DNA of 64,000 nucleotides from Acinetobacter populi (GTDB taxonomy: Bacteria; Pseudomonadota; Gammaproteobacteria; Pseudomonadales; Moraxellaceae). Shown in pieces: positions 47,965 to 57,917 of the stretch. The translations under genes and the position numbers were made by a program. Each line of letters opens with the position of its first letter. The first letter of the stretch is position 1. Location: contig NZ_NEXX01000007.1 of assembly GCF_002174125.1 (NCBI RefSeq), positions 62,001-126,000 on the forward strand. The letters run 5' to 3'. The notes under the pieces were generated by a model that was not told where the DNA came from, made no database searches, and saw nothing but the letters and a program-made list of their open reading frames with translations.

Positions 47965-48891
47965 ATGAGCAATCAACAACCTGAAACCATCGCACTAAAC
48001 TGTGAAAATTTTGGTGGTCATGCCGAACATTGGAAAATCATTACGGCAACACCCGAGCAGGACGTGGGAAAATGGTTACATCAGGCGTTGGATCAAGCCA
48101 GCTCACCGATGGGATTATGCAAAACCGAACAGGATTTACCGGAAAATGTCTGGTTATTGCTGGGTCCACAACAAAATATTCAAGTTGCACAAATCGTCGA
48201 TGTCGAAAATAATCGTCCAAAATCATTAAAAACAGCTTTCCCTGTATTTCAAAGTCCCTACAAGATTCAGGCAAAAATTTCCCGTATTCTGGCATGTACT
48301 GACAATCATGAAGCAGTGTTAAGCGTAGAGTTAGAAAATGGCAGTGTGATTTATGGTTATGACACCTTATACGCTGTTAACCAGCAACAATATCATGCCA
48401 ATCAATCCTATGATATTGAAATCAATGCTTGGGCCTACGCACTTGAAGCAGTGCCAGATAAAGAGACCATGCTGATTGAAGACCCTGTGGCGATTCGTCA
48501 TCATCGTGCTTTAAATGATATTTTGGCCGACCATCACGGTGAAACACCTGATAATCTACAAGAATTACTTGCCGCATGGCAGCCCTCTTCACCCGATGAT
48601 GAACTGCCTGTCACACTGGACATTTCCAAAATGGTGGCCTATCTCTATGGTGAAACTATGGGGCAAGAAGATGAAGCTTGGTTCCAGGGCGATATTGTAG
48701 GTAAAACGTCATCACAATTTATGGACAGAAATTTTGTATTATATGACGTTGCATTAATGCGGGAAGAAAAAGCAAAACCAGTCATTGTGCGTATTGCTTA
48801 TCCAGAACAACAGCAACAATTTGAAATTGGTGACTATATTCGCGGGAATATCTGGATTCAATTTAAAATTTATGATACAACTACATTGTAA
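47965..48891 (+). CDS. Uncharacterised protein with two similar beta-rich halves (308 aa)
   Basis: 308 residues, acidic, no signal peptide or membrane segment. I do not recognise the family. Two stretches look alike: FQSPYKIQAKISRILACTD to about INAWAYALEAVP (residues ~93-158), and AWFQGDIVGKTSSQFMDRNF to IRGNIWIQFKIYD (residues ~240-304). Each has a strand pattern ending in a Trp-containing strand, which suggests two OB-like or SH3-like modules. A helical linker joins them. It is the first gene after the island; its link to serC or the island is not evident. Confidence 0.65.
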   Translation: MSNQQPETIALNCENFGGHAEHWKIITATPEQDVGKWLHQALDQASSPMGLCKTEQDLPENVWLLLGPQQNIQVAQIVDVENNRPKSLKTAFPVFQSPYKIQAKISRILACTDNHEAVLSVELENGSVIYGYDTLYAVNQQQYHANQSYDIEINAWAYALEAVPDKETMLIEDPVAIRHHRALNDILADHHGETPDNLQELLAAWQPSSPDDELPVTLDISKMVAYLYGETMGQEDEAWFQGDIVGKTSSQFMDRNFVLYDVALMREEKAKPVIVRIAYPEQQQQFEIGDYIRGNIWIQFKIYDTTTL

Positions 48892-48927
48892 GTATAATTT
48901 TTATGCAGTAATGACAAAGGCATAACA

Positions 48928-49065
48928 ATGAAAAGCAATGTCCAACAACCTCAGCGTATGGTTGCACTCTCTTTATCCGGCTTAAAAGTTGACAAGTTCG
49001 CTTGTCTGTTTTTTATCCTAGGGATAATGATCAGTGCATGGTTTCTACATCGTTTTATTTTTTAA
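48928..49065 (+). CDS. Small single-pass membrane protein (45 aa)
   Basis: 45 codons from ATG at 48928, with AAAGG 8 bases upstream. The first 22 residues are polar and basic; residues 25-45 (ACLFFILGIMISAWFLHRFI) form one membrane helix. It lies 36 bases after the 308-residue gene and is followed at once by a strong terminator, which supports it as a real last gene of that unit. Family unknown. Confidence 0.65.
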   Translation: MKSNVQQPQRMVALSLSGLKVDKFACLFFILGIMISAWFLHRFIF

Positions 49066-49070
49066 GCATA

Positions 49071-49098
49071 AAAAAATCGGCATAAATACCGATTTTTT
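49071..49098. terminator. Bidirectional terminator between small membrane gene and serC
   Basis: AAAAAATCGG and CCGATTTTTT form a perfect 10-base stem with an 8-base loop. A/T tracts on both sides make it usable from both strands. Confidence 0.9.
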
Positions 49099-49118
49099 TA
49101 TGTTTTAAAATTTTAGAT

Positions 49119-50198
49119 TTAGCCGTTTTGACGGGCAAAGTCTTGCATAAATTCGACCAAAGCTTTTACACCCTCTAATGGTACAGCATTGTAAATGCTA
49201 GCACGCATACCACCCACAGAACGATGTCCTGCCAAATTGAGTAAATGATGTTTTTCTGCTTCAGCCAAAAAGGTTTTTTCCAGACTTGCATCTGCCAATG
49301 TAAACGGTACATTCATTAATGAACGATAATCCTTGGCAATCGGGTTCTGATAAAAACCGCTCTCATCGATATAATCGTACAATAATTTTGCTTTTTGCTG
49401 ATTGATTTGATGAATGGCATCCACACCGCCCTGTGCCAGTAACCATTCAAAGACCAGTCCCGCAAGATACCAGGCATATGTTGCAGGAGTATTGACCATA
49501 GAGCCATTTTTGGCTTGATCTGCATATTTTAAAATACTTGGAATTTCAGGTTTGGTCTGATCCAGTAAATCGTCACGAACAATCACCAATGTTAAACCGG
49601 CAGGTCCAATATTTTTTTGTGCTCCGGCATAAATCAAACCAAATTTTGAAACATCAATGGGTGCAGATAAGATACTTGAAGACAAGTCGGCAACCAAAGG
49701 CGCCTTTACATCTGGAATAAAGGGAAACTGGATTCCACCAATGGTTTCATTTTCGGCATAGTGTACATAAGCCGCATGATCAGATAAGTTCCATTCATTT
49801 TGTGCACGAATCGCTTTTTTGCCATCAAGCTCGGTTCCGGCTTCGATCACATGAATATCACCATAACGCTTGGCTTCTTTTAAGGCTTTTTCTGACCAGA
49901 TACCGGTATGAATATAATCGGCCTGTTGGTTCTTACCCAGTAAATTCAGTGGAATTGCTGAAAACTGTAATGATGCGCCACCTTGCAGGAAAAGCACCTT
50001 ATAATTTCCTGGAATATTCAATAAGGTACGAAAATCTGCTTCGGCTTTTTCGGCAACAGCAACATAATCTTTACTACGATGGCTCATTTCCATGATGGAA
50101 AGCCCTTTACCATGCCAATCTAATAACTCTTGTTGAGCTTTTTCCAATACGGCTGTCGGTAAGGCAGCAGGACCAGCACAGAAATTATAAGCACGCAT
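49119..50198 (-). CDS. serC: Phosphoserine aminotransferase
   Basis: The 359-residue PLP enzyme makes 3-phosphoserine in serine synthesis and acts in pyridoxal phosphate synthesis. It opens with AYNFCAGPAALPTAVLEKAQ. GGASLQFSAIPLNL is the cofactor-phosphate region, the PLP lysine is in IYAGAQKNIGPAGLTLV and HRSVGGMRASIYNAVPLEGV is the C-terminal signature. Length equals the family norm (about 360). It is monocistronic with a terminator right after the stop. Confidence 0.97.
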   Translation of the reverse strand: MRAYNFCAGPAALPTAVLEKAQQELLDWHGKGLSIMEMSHRSKDYVAVAEKAEADFRTLLNIPGNYKVLFLQGGASLQFSAIPLNLLGKNQQADYIHTGIWSEKALKEAKRYGDIHVIEAGTELDGKKAIRAQNEWNLSDHAAYVHYAENETIGGIQFPFIPDVKAPLVADLSSSILSAPIDVSKFGLIYAGAQKNIGPAGLTLVIVRDDLLDQTKPEIPSILKYADQAKNGSMVNTPATYAWYLAGLVFEWLLAQGGVDAIHQINQQKAKLLYDYIDESGFYQNPIAKDYRSLMNVPFTLADASLEKTFLAEAEKHHLLNLAGHRSVGGMRASIYNAVPLEGVKALVEFMQDFARQNG

Positions 50199-50678
50199 GA
50201 GATTTCCCTTAAGTGAGGTGATTAAAGAAGGCGATGATAAAGATGGCTATTTAAACATAATTTTAGCGACAGAGAAAATCAGTTATATCTATCAGTTTCG
50301 TGATTTTTATCACATAGAAGTTACAAAACTCTATAAAATGATTGCCAGTAAATTTGTTGCTTATCTTTCTTATGTTAAGTATGAGTAAATAATGTGATTA
50401 TTATTTGACCGCATTTTCATATTTTCACACAATTATTTTTGTGATTTAACCTGTTTTTTCACACAAAATTAACAAAACTATACTTATTGTTTTCTGTCTA
50501 ATCCATTTTGTTAAGCAACTGTCAAAACACTTCATAATTCCTGCGTTTTCTCATAGCATTCGTTCAGTAGCAAATGTTGATGCCAAATACATTTTGCAAC
50601 TTGCATGCACTCCTTTATGCTCTTATGTTTTTTGAGTGTCATGCAATTATCTCTTATAGTGTTAAAAGGATGACAAAT
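50199..50678. other. AT-rich intergenic region upstream of the small exported protein
   Basis: 480 bases between divergent serC and the 50679 gene. An open frame at 50197-50388 starts inside the serC ribosome-binding area and has no support. The region should hold both promoters; TTTTCA-N17-TATACT near 50459-50488 is a possible plus-strand promoter. No RNA gene was recognised. Confidence 0.45.
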
Positions 50679-50921
50679 ATGAAACTCGTTCAAGCTTTAC
50701 TGATTAGTGGTTTATCTGCATTATCAATTTCTGCATTTGCAGCTGAAACCCAAGAACTTGGCCAAGCTGAAGCTGGTACACAACAACCAGTGATTGTGAC
50801 CACACAAGCTGATGGTACACAAGATCCAAATGCCGCTGTTGCAGCTCAACCACAAACTGAACAACCTGGTGCTCAGGATGCTGCGATAGACGAAGATCAA
50901 AACAAACAAGTTCAGGAATAA
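50679..50921 (+). CDS. Small exported acidic Gln-rich protein (80 aa)
   Basis: From ATG at 50679, 80 residues with a clear signal peptide (MKLVQALLISGLSALSISAFA, likely cut before AETQEL). The mature 59 residues are low-complexity, rich in Q, A, E, D and T, with no cysteine. Such a chain is probably disordered in the periplasm or outside. An ATG two codons earlier than Asn-Met is possible; AAGG is 10 bases upstream of the chosen ATG. A strong terminator follows, so it is a single-gene unit. Function unknown. Confidence 0.75.
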   Translation: MKLVQALLISGLSALSISAFAAETQELGQAEAGTQQPVIVTTQADGTQDPNAAVAAQPQTEQPGAQDAAIDEDQNKQVQE

Positions 50922-50950
50922 TCCCTTTCCTCCTAACGTTTGTTGTATAT

Positions 50951-50984
50951 AAAAAGATTGAGATGCCCCCATCTCAATCTTTTT
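50951..50984 (+). terminator. Strong rho-independent terminator after the small exported protein
   Basis: A 15-base perfect stem (50951-50965 with 50970-50984) around a CCCC loop, including the core GATTGAGATG/CATCTCAATC and flanking A and T tracts. It could work in both directions. Confidence 0.92.
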
Positions 50985-51004
50985 ATATTTTCGGCAAAAA
51001 AAAA

Positions 51005-51028
51005 AGATCATGCAGGGATGCATGATCT
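51005..51028 (-). terminator. Terminator after tRNA-Met
   Basis: AGATCATGCA and TGCATGATCT form a perfect 10-base stem with a 4-base loop. On the minus strand a run of ten T follows. It ends the tRNA-Met transcript. Confidence 0.88.
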
Positions 51029-51034
51029 ATAAAA

Positions 51035-51111
51035 TGGTGGCTATGACGGGACTTGAACCTGTGACCCCAGCATTATGAGTGCTGTGCTCTAACCAACTGA
51101 GCTACATAGCC
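51035..51111 (-). tRNA. tRNA-Met (anticodon CAT)
   Basis: A 77-base cloverleaf on the minus strand including an encoded CCA end. The acceptor stem is GGCTATG with CATAGCC, the D-loop contains AGCTCAGTTGGTTAGAGC, the anticodon loop is CTCATAA (anticodon CAT) and the T-arm has the standard GGTTCAAGTCC. The paired first base and the missing three G-C pairs below the anticodon loop point to the elongator rather than the initiator form. Confidence 0.95.
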
Positions 51112-51127
51112 AAAAAACTGTTTGCGC

Positions 51128-51156
51128 ATTATGTTGATTTCTCAACACATCGTCAA
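51128..51156 (-). promoter_or_regulatory. Promoter of tRNA-Met
   Basis: On the minus strand TTGACG (51156-51151), a 17-base spacer and CATAAT (51133-51128), predicting a start near 51121, about ten bases before the tRNA 5' end. It lies between rnpB and the tRNA. Confidence 0.75.
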
Positions 51157-51180
51157 GAAAAAAATAATTAAAAATTTAGT

Positions 51181-51546
<366 letters not shown>

Positions 51547-51574
51547 GGCGCACATCTTAGCAAAAAAATACCGT

Positions 51575-52372
<798 letters not shown>

Positions 52373-52465
52373 CTAACAAAAACTTGATTTTTTAGCTAAA
52401 GTCCTTATTGAAATGTTATGATGAGTGGTTTACTGCATTAATATATTTTGGAAGATTTTCTTTTT

Positions 52466-52942
52466 ATGGCTAATGTTAAAGTCGTTAAAAAAAACAATGG
52501 TGGGACGATTGCACAGAATAAACGTGCACGCCATGACTATTTTATCGAAGAAAAATTTGAAGCTGGACTCGCATTACAGGGCTGGGAAGTCAAATCCTTA
52601 CGTGCTGGACGTATGAGTCTAGTCGAAAGCTATATTATTTTAAAAAATAATGAAGCCTTTTTATTTGGCGCACAAATTCAGCCTTTGCTCTCCGCGTCTA
52701 CCCATGTGGTTGCAGAAGCCAACCGTACGCGTAAATTATTACTGAATCGTCGTCAGATTGACACCTTACTCGGTGCCGTCAATCAAAAAGGCTATTCCTG
52801 TGTACCCTTAGCCTGTTACTGGAAAGGTCATCTGGTTAAGCTGGAAATTGCTTTGGTAAAAGGTAAACAGTTACATGACAAACGTCAGACTGAAAAAGAT
52901 CGTGATTGGCAAAGAGATAAGGCAAGGATTTTTCATAAATAA
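52466..52942 (+). CDS. smpB: SsrA-binding protein SmpB
   Basis: The 158-residue protein binds tmRNA for rescue of stalled ribosomes. The hallmarks are [40 protein letters not shown] and the basic C-terminal tail [17 protein letters not shown] that enters the mRNA channel. I start it at 52466 ([11 protein letters not shown]). The TTG at 52448 upstream is not needed. GGAAG is 12 bases before the ATG. The tmRNA gene itself is not in this window. Confidence 0.96.
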   Translation: MANVKVVKKNNGGTIAQNKRARHDYFIEEKFEAGLALQGWEVKSLRAGRMSLVESYIILKNNEAFLFGAQIQPLLSASTHVVAEANRTRKLLLNRRQIDTLLGAVNQKGYSCVPLACYWKGHLVKLEIALVKGKQLHDKRQTEKDRDWQRDKARIFHK

Positions 52943-52969
52943 AGTGAATGCTTTATTTATGATGAAACA

Positions 52970-54349
52970 CTATCCCGATAATTGCTGCATCGCCATCTCC
53001 AACACCTGATATATGCGTTGATCATTACACTGCGCCACATTAAATCTTAAAAAATGACTTGCACTATGCGATTGGCTAAAAGCGTTGCCGGGTGCCAAAA
53101 TCACATGATGCGCCAGACAGATTTTGGATAATTCGGCAGAATCAATCTGTTCAGGTAGTTTACACCACAAAAAAAGTCCACCTTTAGGAATCACCCATGG
53201 CGTAATGCCTAATTTCCCCAATTGTCGAATGGTTTTACTCATGGCATCGGCCAAATGCAGTTTTAATCCGTCCAGATGCTTTCGATGGCTACTATCAGAC
53301 AATGCCGTATAAATGATTTCTGCACTTAATAAACCACAACCAAAATTGGTTGCAATTTTTAAGTCTATCAAACTGTCTATCAGGCGCGGATGAGCAGCAA
53401 TATAACCACATCGAATCGAAGCGGAAACAGTTTTGGAAAAACTGCCAATCTGGATCACATTGGCAAAACCATTCAAATCCAGATAACGAGGTGCCGAAAC
53501 CACTTCAAAATCTGCAAAAATATCATCTTCAACAATGGTTAAATTGGCTTGCTCTGCCAGTTTTAAAATTTGGTAGGCAGTATGTGTGGATAAGGTTGCG
53601 CCTGTAGGATTATGAATTCCGGCATTGGTGATATAAAGTTTGGGTTTATGCTGCTGTACAATCTGCTCAAATTGCTCCAGATCCGGACCATGGGATTGAA
53701 ACGGTACGGCGACAATATTGACCTGATGGACATTTAATAGGCTTTGAAAATTAAAATAACACGGATCATCAACCAGTACGCTATCACCTGCCTGTAAAAA
53801 TAACCGACAAATTAAATCTATTGCCTGCGTACCTGATTCCGTTAACAGAACCTGATCGGGTTGAATTTGAATTCCACGTCGTTCTATTCGTCTGGCAATC
53901 CAGTGGCGTAATGGCTGATGCCCCCATGGATTGGCATAATTCACCAATAGATCGGTATGTTGTTTCGACACTTTTCTCAGCGCCTTACGAATACTGAGTT
54001 CCGGCATCCAATGCTCGGGCAACCAACCACAGCCGGGTTTAAGTACATGCGGCTGTGCTATCAGGGATTGTCTAGAAATCCACAAAGGATCAATTTCCCG
54101 TTCTATCGGTCTTGCGAGTTCATGATAAGGAAAAGTCACCTGAGTACCCGACACAAAATAACCTGCACCTTGTCGTGACTCAATTACCTTCTCTGCAACC
54201 AACCGATCATAGGCTTCGACAATGGTGGAAACAGAATAATCCAATGTTTTGGCTAAAGTTCTTACCGAAGGCAAACGCGCGCCCATCATTAGACTGCGAT
54301 TTTCAATTTGCAGCCTGATATGGTGTATGGTTTTTTCTATCTTGGTCAT
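52970..54349 (-). CDS. MocR-type regulator (GntR DNA-binding domain plus aminotransferase domain)
   Basis: The 459-residue protein joins an N-terminal GntR winged helix (GARLPSVRTLAKTLDYSVST, ESRQGAGYFVSG) to a fold-type I aminotransferase domain from about residue 90. The PLP lysine is in VIQIGSFSKTVSASIRCGYI, and TNAGIHNPTGATLS is the cofactor region. MocR proteins use PLP as effector or sensor. ATG at 54349 is chosen because a start at 54391 would include one of the putative operator repeats. It is divergent from an EamA transporter gene, its likely target. Confidence 0.92.
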   Translation of the reverse strand: MTKIEKTIHHIRLQIENRSLMMGARLPSVRTLAKTLDYSVSTIVEAYDRLVAEKVIESRQGAGYFVSGTQVTFPYHELARPIEREIDPLWISRQSLIAQPHVLKPGCGWLPEHWMPELSIRKALRKVSKQHTDLLVNYANPWGHQPLRHWIARRIERRGIQIQPDQVLLTESGTQAIDLICRLFLQAGDSVLVDDPCYFNFQSLLNVHQVNIVAVPFQSHGPDLEQFEQIVQQHKPKLYITNAGIHNPTGATLSTHTAYQILKLAEQANLTIVEDDIFADFEVVSAPRYLDLNGFANVIQIGSFSKTVSASIRCGYIAAHPRLIDSLIDLKIATNFGCGLLSAEIIYTALSDSSHRKHLDGLKLHLADAMSKTIRQLGKLGITPWVIPKGGLFLWCKLPEQIDSAELSKICLAHHVILAPGNAFSQSHSASHFLRFNVAQCNDQRIYQVLEMAMQQLSG

Positions 54350-54375
54350 GGCTCGGATTTTCCAGTTCGATACAC

Positions 54376-54426
54376 TGTACTGGAATATCATACCTAACAG
54401 TTAGCTTAAATTGTACTGGATTGTAC
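54376..54426. promoter_or_regulatory. Direct repeats TGTACTGGA, probable MocR operator
   Basis: TGTACTGGA occurs at 54376-54384 and again at 54412-54420, 36 bases apart (between three and four helix turns), with a third half TTGTAC at 54421-54426. They lie between the divergent MocR and EamA genes. Spaced direct repeats are the known binding pattern of MocR-type regulators. Confidence 0.6.
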
Positions 54427-54480
54427 ATAGCGATTGGCCCATTCCAAAGCTAAAGTAAACCTATTTTCAGGGAGTTACTC

Positions 54481-55353
54481 ATGCGTCAAGAATCACAAGG
54501 CTGGTTAAATGGTTTACTTGGTGTGCTTATTTTTGCAGGGTCATTACCTGCCACACGGCTTGCTCTAGCAGACTTTAGTCCGGAATTCTTAACCGGTGCC
54601 AGAGCTTGCATTGCAGGAATATTGAGTTTGTTCATGGTATTGATATTCAAGCAAAACAAACCACAACTCATGCACTATCCTTCAATTGCGATTGTGGCAT
54701 TAGGTGCTGTGTTCGGATTTCCATTTTTTACCGCTTTAGCACTGCAATATATCAGTTCTGCCCAGTCCATCGTATTTATCGGTTTATTGCCGTTATCGAC
54801 AGCAATTTTTGCAGTATTACGCGGTAAGGAACATCCTCAACCCAAATTCTGGTTATTTGCCGTGCTAGGTAGTGCATGTATTGTTTATTTTATTTATCTG
54901 CAAACCCATAGCAAAAACGACCTGATTGGTTATCTCTGGATGATCTGTGCCATTATGGTTTGTGGTCTGGCCTATGCCGAAGGCGGGAAATTATCGCGTA
55001 CGCTCGGTGGTTGGCAAGTAATTGCCTGGGCACTCATTCTTTCTCTACCGATCATGTTGATTTTTACCGTGTTTTATCTACCGAAAAGTTTTGCGCATGT
55101 GCAACTTTCTGGAATTTTAAGTCTGCTCTATGTGTCTATTTTTAGTATGTTTTTGGGATTTGTGTTCTGGTATAAAGGATTGGCACAAGGTGGCATTGCC
55201 GCGGTAGGGCAATTACAGCTATTACAACCATTTTTTGGTTTTGTGCTAGCGGCTTTATTTTTACATGAAACCATTCACTGGCAATTTGTTGTCATCACGC
55301 TAGCAGTTTTATGCTGTGTCGGTTTTGCAAAAAAATATGCCTATGCAGCATGA
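54481..55353 (+). CDS. EamA/DMT-family transporter, likely MocR target
   Basis: The 290-residue protein has ten predicted membrane segments in two EamA repeats (for example GVLIFAGSLPATRLALADFS and LSLLYVSIFSMFLGFVFWYK). Members often export amino acids or threonine/homoserine-like metabolites. The gene is divergent from the MocR gene across a 131-base region with direct repeats. It is preceded by an AGGGAG ribosome-binding site. Confidence 0.88.
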   Translation: MRQESQGWLNGLLGVLIFAGSLPATRLALADFSPEFLTGARACIAGILSLFMVLIFKQNKPQLMHYPSIAIVALGAVFGFPFFTALALQYISSAQSIVFIGLLPLSTAIFAVLRGKEHPQPKFWLFAVLGSACIVYFIYLQTHSKNDLIGYLWMICAIMVCGLAYAEGGKLSRTLGGWQVIAWALILSLPIMLIFTVFYLPKSFAHVQLSGILSLLYVSIFSMFLGFVFWYKGLAQGGIAAVGQLQLLQPFFGFVLAALFLHETIHWQFVVITLAVLCCVGFAKKYAYAA

Positions 55354-55370
55354 TGACTTAAAAAAACTAT

Positions 55371-55928
55371 CTATTTTAGGCCAGCCAGATAGGCACCAAA
55401 CATTTCCGCTGTATTTAAATCACCGACCGGTGGGGTAACGTCAATATGATCATTATCCGATTGTGTCATCAAACCCAAGAAGCTCGACATACGGTTAATG
55501 TCTTCTTTTCCATCGCCTGTCGGCATAAAAGGCATGCCAGCCCAGAGCATGCCATGCTGCATGGCAAATAAATTGATTTGTTGTAACACTGCAAGTTTAT
55601 CGCCACTTAAGCCACCAGCATTGGTAAAACCAGCAGCCAATTTGCCCTGCCATGCACGTGCTTTCCAGCGCTTGGAGGAATCTTCCATAAACTGCTTAAA
55701 GGCTGCGGTGATATTACCCATATAAGTCGGACAACCCATAATCATGATGTCCGTCTGATCCAGCAATTCCCACTGAATTGCAGCAACGGACATAAAATGC
55801 ACCTCAGCACCGGCTTTTTCGGCACCTTTGGCAATATATTGTGCAACTTTGGCAGTATGCCCATAGGCACTATGATAAACCACACAGACTGTTATTTTGG
55901 AACTTATGGCTTGCGCTGTAACCGACAT
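55371..55928 (-). CDS. Flavodoxin-like NAD(P)H:quinone oxidoreductase family protein
   Basis: The 185-residue protein has the flavodoxin fold. The FMN-phosphate loop is VVYHSAYGHTAKVAQYIA, and MIMGCPTYMGNITAAFKQFM and AAGFTNAGGLSGDKLAVLQQ are the isoalloxazine loops, close to WrbA-type proteins. Likely role: two-electron reduction of quinones or FMN-dependent stress defence. It is convergent with the EamA gene. Confidence 0.85.
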   Translation of the reverse strand: MSVTAQAISSKITVCVVYHSAYGHTAKVAQYIAKGAEKAGAEVHFMSVAAIQWELLDQTDIMIMGCPTYMGNITAAFKQFMEDSSKRWKARAWQGKLAAGFTNAGGLSGDKLAVLQQINLFAMQHGMLWAGMPFMPTGDGKEDINRMSSFLGLMTQSDNDHIDVTPPVGDLNTAEMFGAYLAGLK

Positions 55929-55953
55929 AATCTAAATGCAGACATTGAATAAT

Positions 55954-56781
55954 TTACACAAGTTTATCATCTTTTGCAGAAATAAAGATGAACGTTGCCA
56001 TACGTCCTGTCTGAGCATGTCGGCGATAAGAATAAAAATATTGATCTTCAGCATAGCTACAACGATCACCGCCTGTCACCGAACCTATGCCCAAAGCCTT
56101 TAATTTTTTACGGGCTATGCCGTATAAATCAGCAAGATATTTACCATTTTCTCGGGCAAGAAAATCAGCCTCAAAATCAGAATTTTGATCAACAAAAGCC
56201 GCTTTTACTTCTGCGCCCACCTCAAAATTCGGCTGACTAATGGCCGCCCCAATCCATGCATAAGCAGGCTGAGTTTGCATTTTGCCAAGTGTAGATTCAA
56301 TGATGCCATTTGCCAGTCCACGCCAGCCGGCATGTAAACAGGCAATTTCTGTTCCTTGTGCATTACTCACCACAATTGGCAGACAATCGGCAGTCATCAT
56401 CATCAAGGCCACACCTTTACTTTGCGTCACCAATCCATCGCCATCAAGCAGGGTTAAAACTGGTCGATCGTCAACGATATAAGCGGTTGTGCTATGGGTT
56501 TGATTGAGCCACTGTAGTCGCTTTGCTCCAAATGGCTGTAAGTGTTTGAGTAGCGCTATACGTCGATGCTGCACAGCCTCAGCAACATCACCGACATGTA
56601 ATCCCAAATTTTGTTGACCAAAATCCTGTACAACAGAAGCTTGGGAAGAATTTTGGATTTTCTCCACAATCGCCAGCGTTTGTCCGGCATAAATATGATC
56701 TGGCAAGCCTGTTGCAGCCTGCCAATACTGTGACTGGAAAAAATCTGAATCGATGATTGCTGATTTGGCTGTTTCTGTCAT
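55954..56781 (-). CDS. pgeF: Peptidoglycan editing factor PgeF (YfiH, laccase-domain family)
   Basis: The 275-residue protein has the YfiH fold: QTHSTTAYIVDDRPVLTLLDG, MMTADCLPIVVSNAQGTEIA, CLHAGWRGLANGIIESTLG and the C-terminal SYRRHAQTGRMATFIFI. The His and Cys zinc ligands are conserved. In E. coli it removes wrongly incorporated L-serine from UDP-MurNAc. I start it at 56781 (MTETAKSA); a longer frame from 56853 overlaps the rluD end. It follows rluD by 11 bases. Confidence 0.93.
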   Translation of the reverse strand: MTETAKSAIIDSDFFQSQYWQAATGLPDHIYAGQTLAIVEKIQNSSQASVVQDFGQQNLGLHVGDVAEAVQHRRIALLKHLQPFGAKRLQWLNQTHSTTAYIVDDRPVLTLLDGDGLVTQSKGVALMMMTADCLPIVVSNAQGTEIACLHAGWRGLANGIIESTLGKMQTQPAYAWIGAAISQPNFEVGAEVKAAFVDQNSDFEADFLARENGKYLADLYGIARKKLKALGIGSVTGGDRCSYAEDQYFYSYRRHAQTGRMATFIFISAKDDKLV

Positions 56782-56792
56782 GTTCTGTCCTG

Positions 56793-57842
56793 TTATTGTC
56801 CCCGTTCTTCCTGTTGCAGTAGATTGACCAATTCTGCAAAGTCTTCCGGCCATGCAGCTTCAAACTCCATTTCCTCACCTGTAGTCGGGTGAATCAGGCC
56901 CAGTACACAGGCATGCAGTGCCTGACGTTTAAACTGCTGTAAATAAGTCGCCAATTCCGAACTGATACCTTTTGGCAGTTTTAAGCGTGCATAGGTCTGA
57001 TCACCCACCAATGGATGAGAAATATGACTAAAATGTACGCGAATCTGATGCGTCCGTCCTGTTTCCAGTTGTGCCTGCACCAAGGTAAAATCCTGAAAAC
57101 GTTCTATCACATTATAATGCGTCACAGCATCTCTGCCGCCATTAACAACAGCCATTTTGGTACGATCGACAGGATGGCGTTTGATTGGCGCATCAATAGT
57201 CCCACCGGCAATAATTCGGCCATAACACACCAAATCATATAACCGATAGACGGATTTACTGGAAAGTTGTCGGGTTAAACTATGCTGTGCTTCAAGCGTC
57301 TTGGCCACCACCAGCAATCCACTGGTGTCTTTGTCAATCCGGTGTACCAGACCCGCCCGGGCCAGTTCGCGTGATTTTGGATAATGATAAAGTAAGGCAT
57401 TGACCAATGTCCCTGTCGGATTCCCTGCGCCGGGATGAACCACCATACCTACCGGCTTGTTAATCACCAATAGATCATCATCTTCATAGACAATATCCAG
57501 CGCGATATTTTCCGGCTGATTAAAAAGCTGTGCTTCCAGCTCGACATCTAGTGTAAAAATTTCATTACCTTCACTGCGTGCTTTGGGTTTTACTTTTTGC
57601 CCGTTCACCCGCAAGACACCATCTGTCATCCATGTCTTGAGCTTTTCCCGGGAGAAGTCATCCCAGATTTGTGCAGCAATTTGATCAAATCGCTGTCCAA
57701 TATAACGCTCATCCAATTGACATTGGCGATGAATATGCGTAGCTTGCAGTTCAGAATTTTGTTCTTGAAGATCTATTGAATCTTCAAATTCTGGTTGAGC
57801 TGTAATTAATGTAGAATTTTGTGCAGATTGCGTGGAAGTCAT
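56793..57842 (-). CDS. rluD: 23S rRNA pseudouridine synthase RluD
   Basis: The 349-residue enzyme modifies uridines in helix 69 of 23S rRNA. An S4 domain (EKLKTWMTDGVLRVNGQKVK) precedes the catalytic domain with the nucleophile Asp in GLVHRIDKDTSGLLVVAKT, and LETGRTHQIRVHFSHISHPL and GDQTYARLKLPKG follow. The first 40 residues (to about QATHIHRQC) are longer than in E. coli and Gln-rich. ATG at 57842 has GAG close upstream and is preferred to the TTG at 57857. It is divergent from bamD, the usual arrangement. Confidence 0.96.
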   Translation of the reverse strand: MTSTQSAQNSTLITAQPEFEDSIDLQEQNSELQATHIHRQCQLDERYIGQRFDQIAAQIWDDFSREKLKTWMTDGVLRVNGQKVKPKARSEGNEIFTLDVELEAQLFNQPENIALDIVYEDDDLLVINKPVGMVVHPGAGNPTGTLVNALLYHYPKSRELARAGLVHRIDKDTSGLLVVAKTLEAQHSLTRQLSSKSVYRLYDLVCYGRIIAGGTIDAPIKRHPVDRTKMAVVNGGRDAVTHYNVIERFQDFTLVQAQLETGRTHQIRVHFSHISHPLVGDQTYARLKLPKGISSELATYLQQFKRQALHACVLGLIHPTTGEEMEFEAAWPEDFAELVNLLQQEERGQ

Positions 57843-57917
57843 TTGCTCACATTTCAATAAAAATGGTTTAATAGGCGTATTGTAGCTGATTGCCCATCAT
57901 GACACAGAGGAGTTTTT

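Noticed and set aside
50197..50388. Open frame of 63 codons upstream of serC on the other strand
   Set aside because: Its start overlaps the serC start codon, it has no ribosome-binding site and it lies where the serC promoter must be.
50434..50471. TCACA/TGTGA words that recall a CRP site
   Set aside because: The order and spacing (TGTGA-N14-TCACA or inverted) do not match TGTGA-N6-TCACA; AT-rich background makes such words common.
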